Shown here one piece after another: positions 40,592 to 41,141 of a stretch of 41,141 nucleotides of DNA. The stretch is from Acidobacteriota bacterium (GTDB lineage Bacteria; Acidobacteriota; Thermoanaerobaculia; Gp7-AA8). The position numbers and the translations under genes are program-made. Location: contig JAJPHC010000053.1 in the NCBI GenBank assembly GCA_021325515.1, positions 1 through 41,141 of the forward strand, in the 5' to 3' direction. The notes under the pieces were generated by a model. That model was not told the origin of the DNA. It ran no database searches and saw only the letters and a list, made by a program, of their open reading frames with translations. Position 1 is the stretch's first letter. Every line of letters begins with the position of its first letter.

Positions 40592-41141
40592 GCTGCTGCC
40601 GGAATCTGCAGCTTGTCGAGCGCGTGCAGAAGATCTCCGGCGTTCGCGAAGCGCGCTTTCGGATCCTTCTCGAGGCAACGCATGATGATCGCGTTGAGCG
40701 GCGCCGGAATCTCAGGCCGCAGCTCGACAGGCGGCCGCGCCTTCTCGGTGATGTGCGCGGTGAGCACGCCGGTGAGCGAGCTCGACTCGAACGGGCGGCG
40801 CCCGGCGAGCGTCTCGTACATCATCACACCCATCGAATAGACGTCGCTGCGCGCGTCGAGGTTGTCGCCCCGCACCTGCTCGGGACTCATGTAGTGCGGC
40901 GTGCCGACGATCAGTCCGGCCTGCGTCATTCCTTCATGAGTCTCCGCCATGCGTGCGATGCCGAAGTCCATCAATTTCACTTCGCCCTTGTGATCGATCA
41001 GGACGTTCTGCGGCTTGATGTCGCGGTGCACGACGCCCTGCTCGTGTGCGGCTTCGAGCCCGCGGCTGATCTGCCGCGCGAGGCCGACAGCGAGCCGCGG
41101 CGCCATCTGTTTGTTCGGCGCCTCATCCAGCAGCTCGTTCA
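40588..41141 (-). CDS. Serine/threonine protein kinase, catalytic domain C-terminal part (partial)
   Basis: The C-terminal 184 codons of a Hanks-type kinase; the N-terminal lobe with the glycine loop and lysine lies beyond the window. Present are the catalytic loop VVHRDIKPQNVLID, the Mg-binding DFG in KLMDFGIARMAE, the activation segment GTPHYMSPEQVRGD (APE as SPE), DVYSMGVMMYETLAGRRPF and the final CLEKDPKARFANAGDLLHAL. The protein ends right after the kinase domain (KLQIPAAA), with no transmembrane, PASTA or TPR extension at the C-terminus. It converges on the M23 gene. Kinase activity is expected; targets are unknown. Confidence 0.92.
   Translation of the reverse strand, partial: NELLDEAPNKQMAPRLAVGLARQISRGLEAAHEQGVVHRDIKPQNVLIDHKGEVKLMDFGIARMAETHEGMTQAGLIVGTPHYMSPEQVRGDNLDARSDVYSMGVMMYETLAGRRPFESSSLTGVLTAHITEKARPPVELRPEIPAPLNAIIMRCLEKDPKARFANAGDLLHALDKLQIPAAA

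Overview
This 41.1 kb window is GC-rich, gene-dense bacterial chromosome with no rRNA, tRNA, CRISPR array, phage or classical IS. Genes for lipoprotein transport (LolA), arabinose-5-phosphate isomerase (KdsD, the Kdo branch of LPS synthesis), a TolC-type outer-membrane channel, MurJ and several secreted proteins indicate a diderm. Gene style (SpoIVB-S55-like secreted protein, DUF885 peptidase, Yip1 protein beside an efflux system, PASTA-less Ser/Thr kinase, many palindromic repeats) is reminiscent of Acidobacteriota, perhaps the Thermoanaerobaculia side. That placement is inference, not a database result.

Layout: (1) 1-3.9 kb: the 5' part of an ATP-type PEP carboxykinase gene, a DinB-like protein, a secreted DUF885 peptidase and a 99-bp tandem-repeat array. 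(2) 3.9-9.5 kb: a mostly co-oriented envelope/housekeeping run (PanE-like reductase, KdsD, small unknown, LolA, YajQ, polyprenyl diphosphate synthase), then a TPR protein and CoaD. (3) 9.5-14.3 kb, minus strand: secreted metallophosphoesterase and the binding protein plus two permeases of an oligopeptide ABC importer; its likely ATPases (DppD/DppF type) lie 11 kb away at 25-27 kb. (4) 14.3-18.8 kb: a 78-bp repeat array, a large secreted propeller-like protein and a secreted S55-type protein. (5) 18.9-25 kb: a TolC-Yip1-MacA-MacB(ATPase)-MacB(permease) efflux operon, interrupted exactly between ATPase and permease by a roughly 490-bp cassette encoding a four-helix-bundle (23S rRNA IVP-type) protein between inverted repeats. 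(6) 27-32.6 kb: MurJ, divergent from an FAD oxidoreductase/phytoene-squalene synthase pair, a secreted unknown, a tiny zinc-ribbon protein and uridine kinase. (7) 32.7-39.3 kb: a macromolecular-synthesis block rpsU-mutS2-dnaG-rpoD. (8) 39.3-41.1 kb: a secreted unknown, an M23 peptidase and a partial Ser/Thr kinase.

The most unusual aspects cut across genes. First, at least six families of short palindromic or inverted-repeat elements sit between genes, and several overlap the 3' ends of unrelated genes so that the repeat itself supplies the stop codon (DUF885, MurJ, DppF, OppC, M23, kinase, four-helix-bundle protein); two copies are carried in frame inside mutS2. Second, roughly eleven genes at the head of transcription units have a TAnACT/TAnnAT -10-like hexamer ending 6-12 nt before the start codon, which suggests widespread leaderless transcription. 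Third, the S55-type protein appears to carry its Ser and His subdomains in the opposite order to SpoIVB. These were read by eye from sequence; similarity searches, RNA-seq and genome-wide repeat counts would be needed to confirm them.
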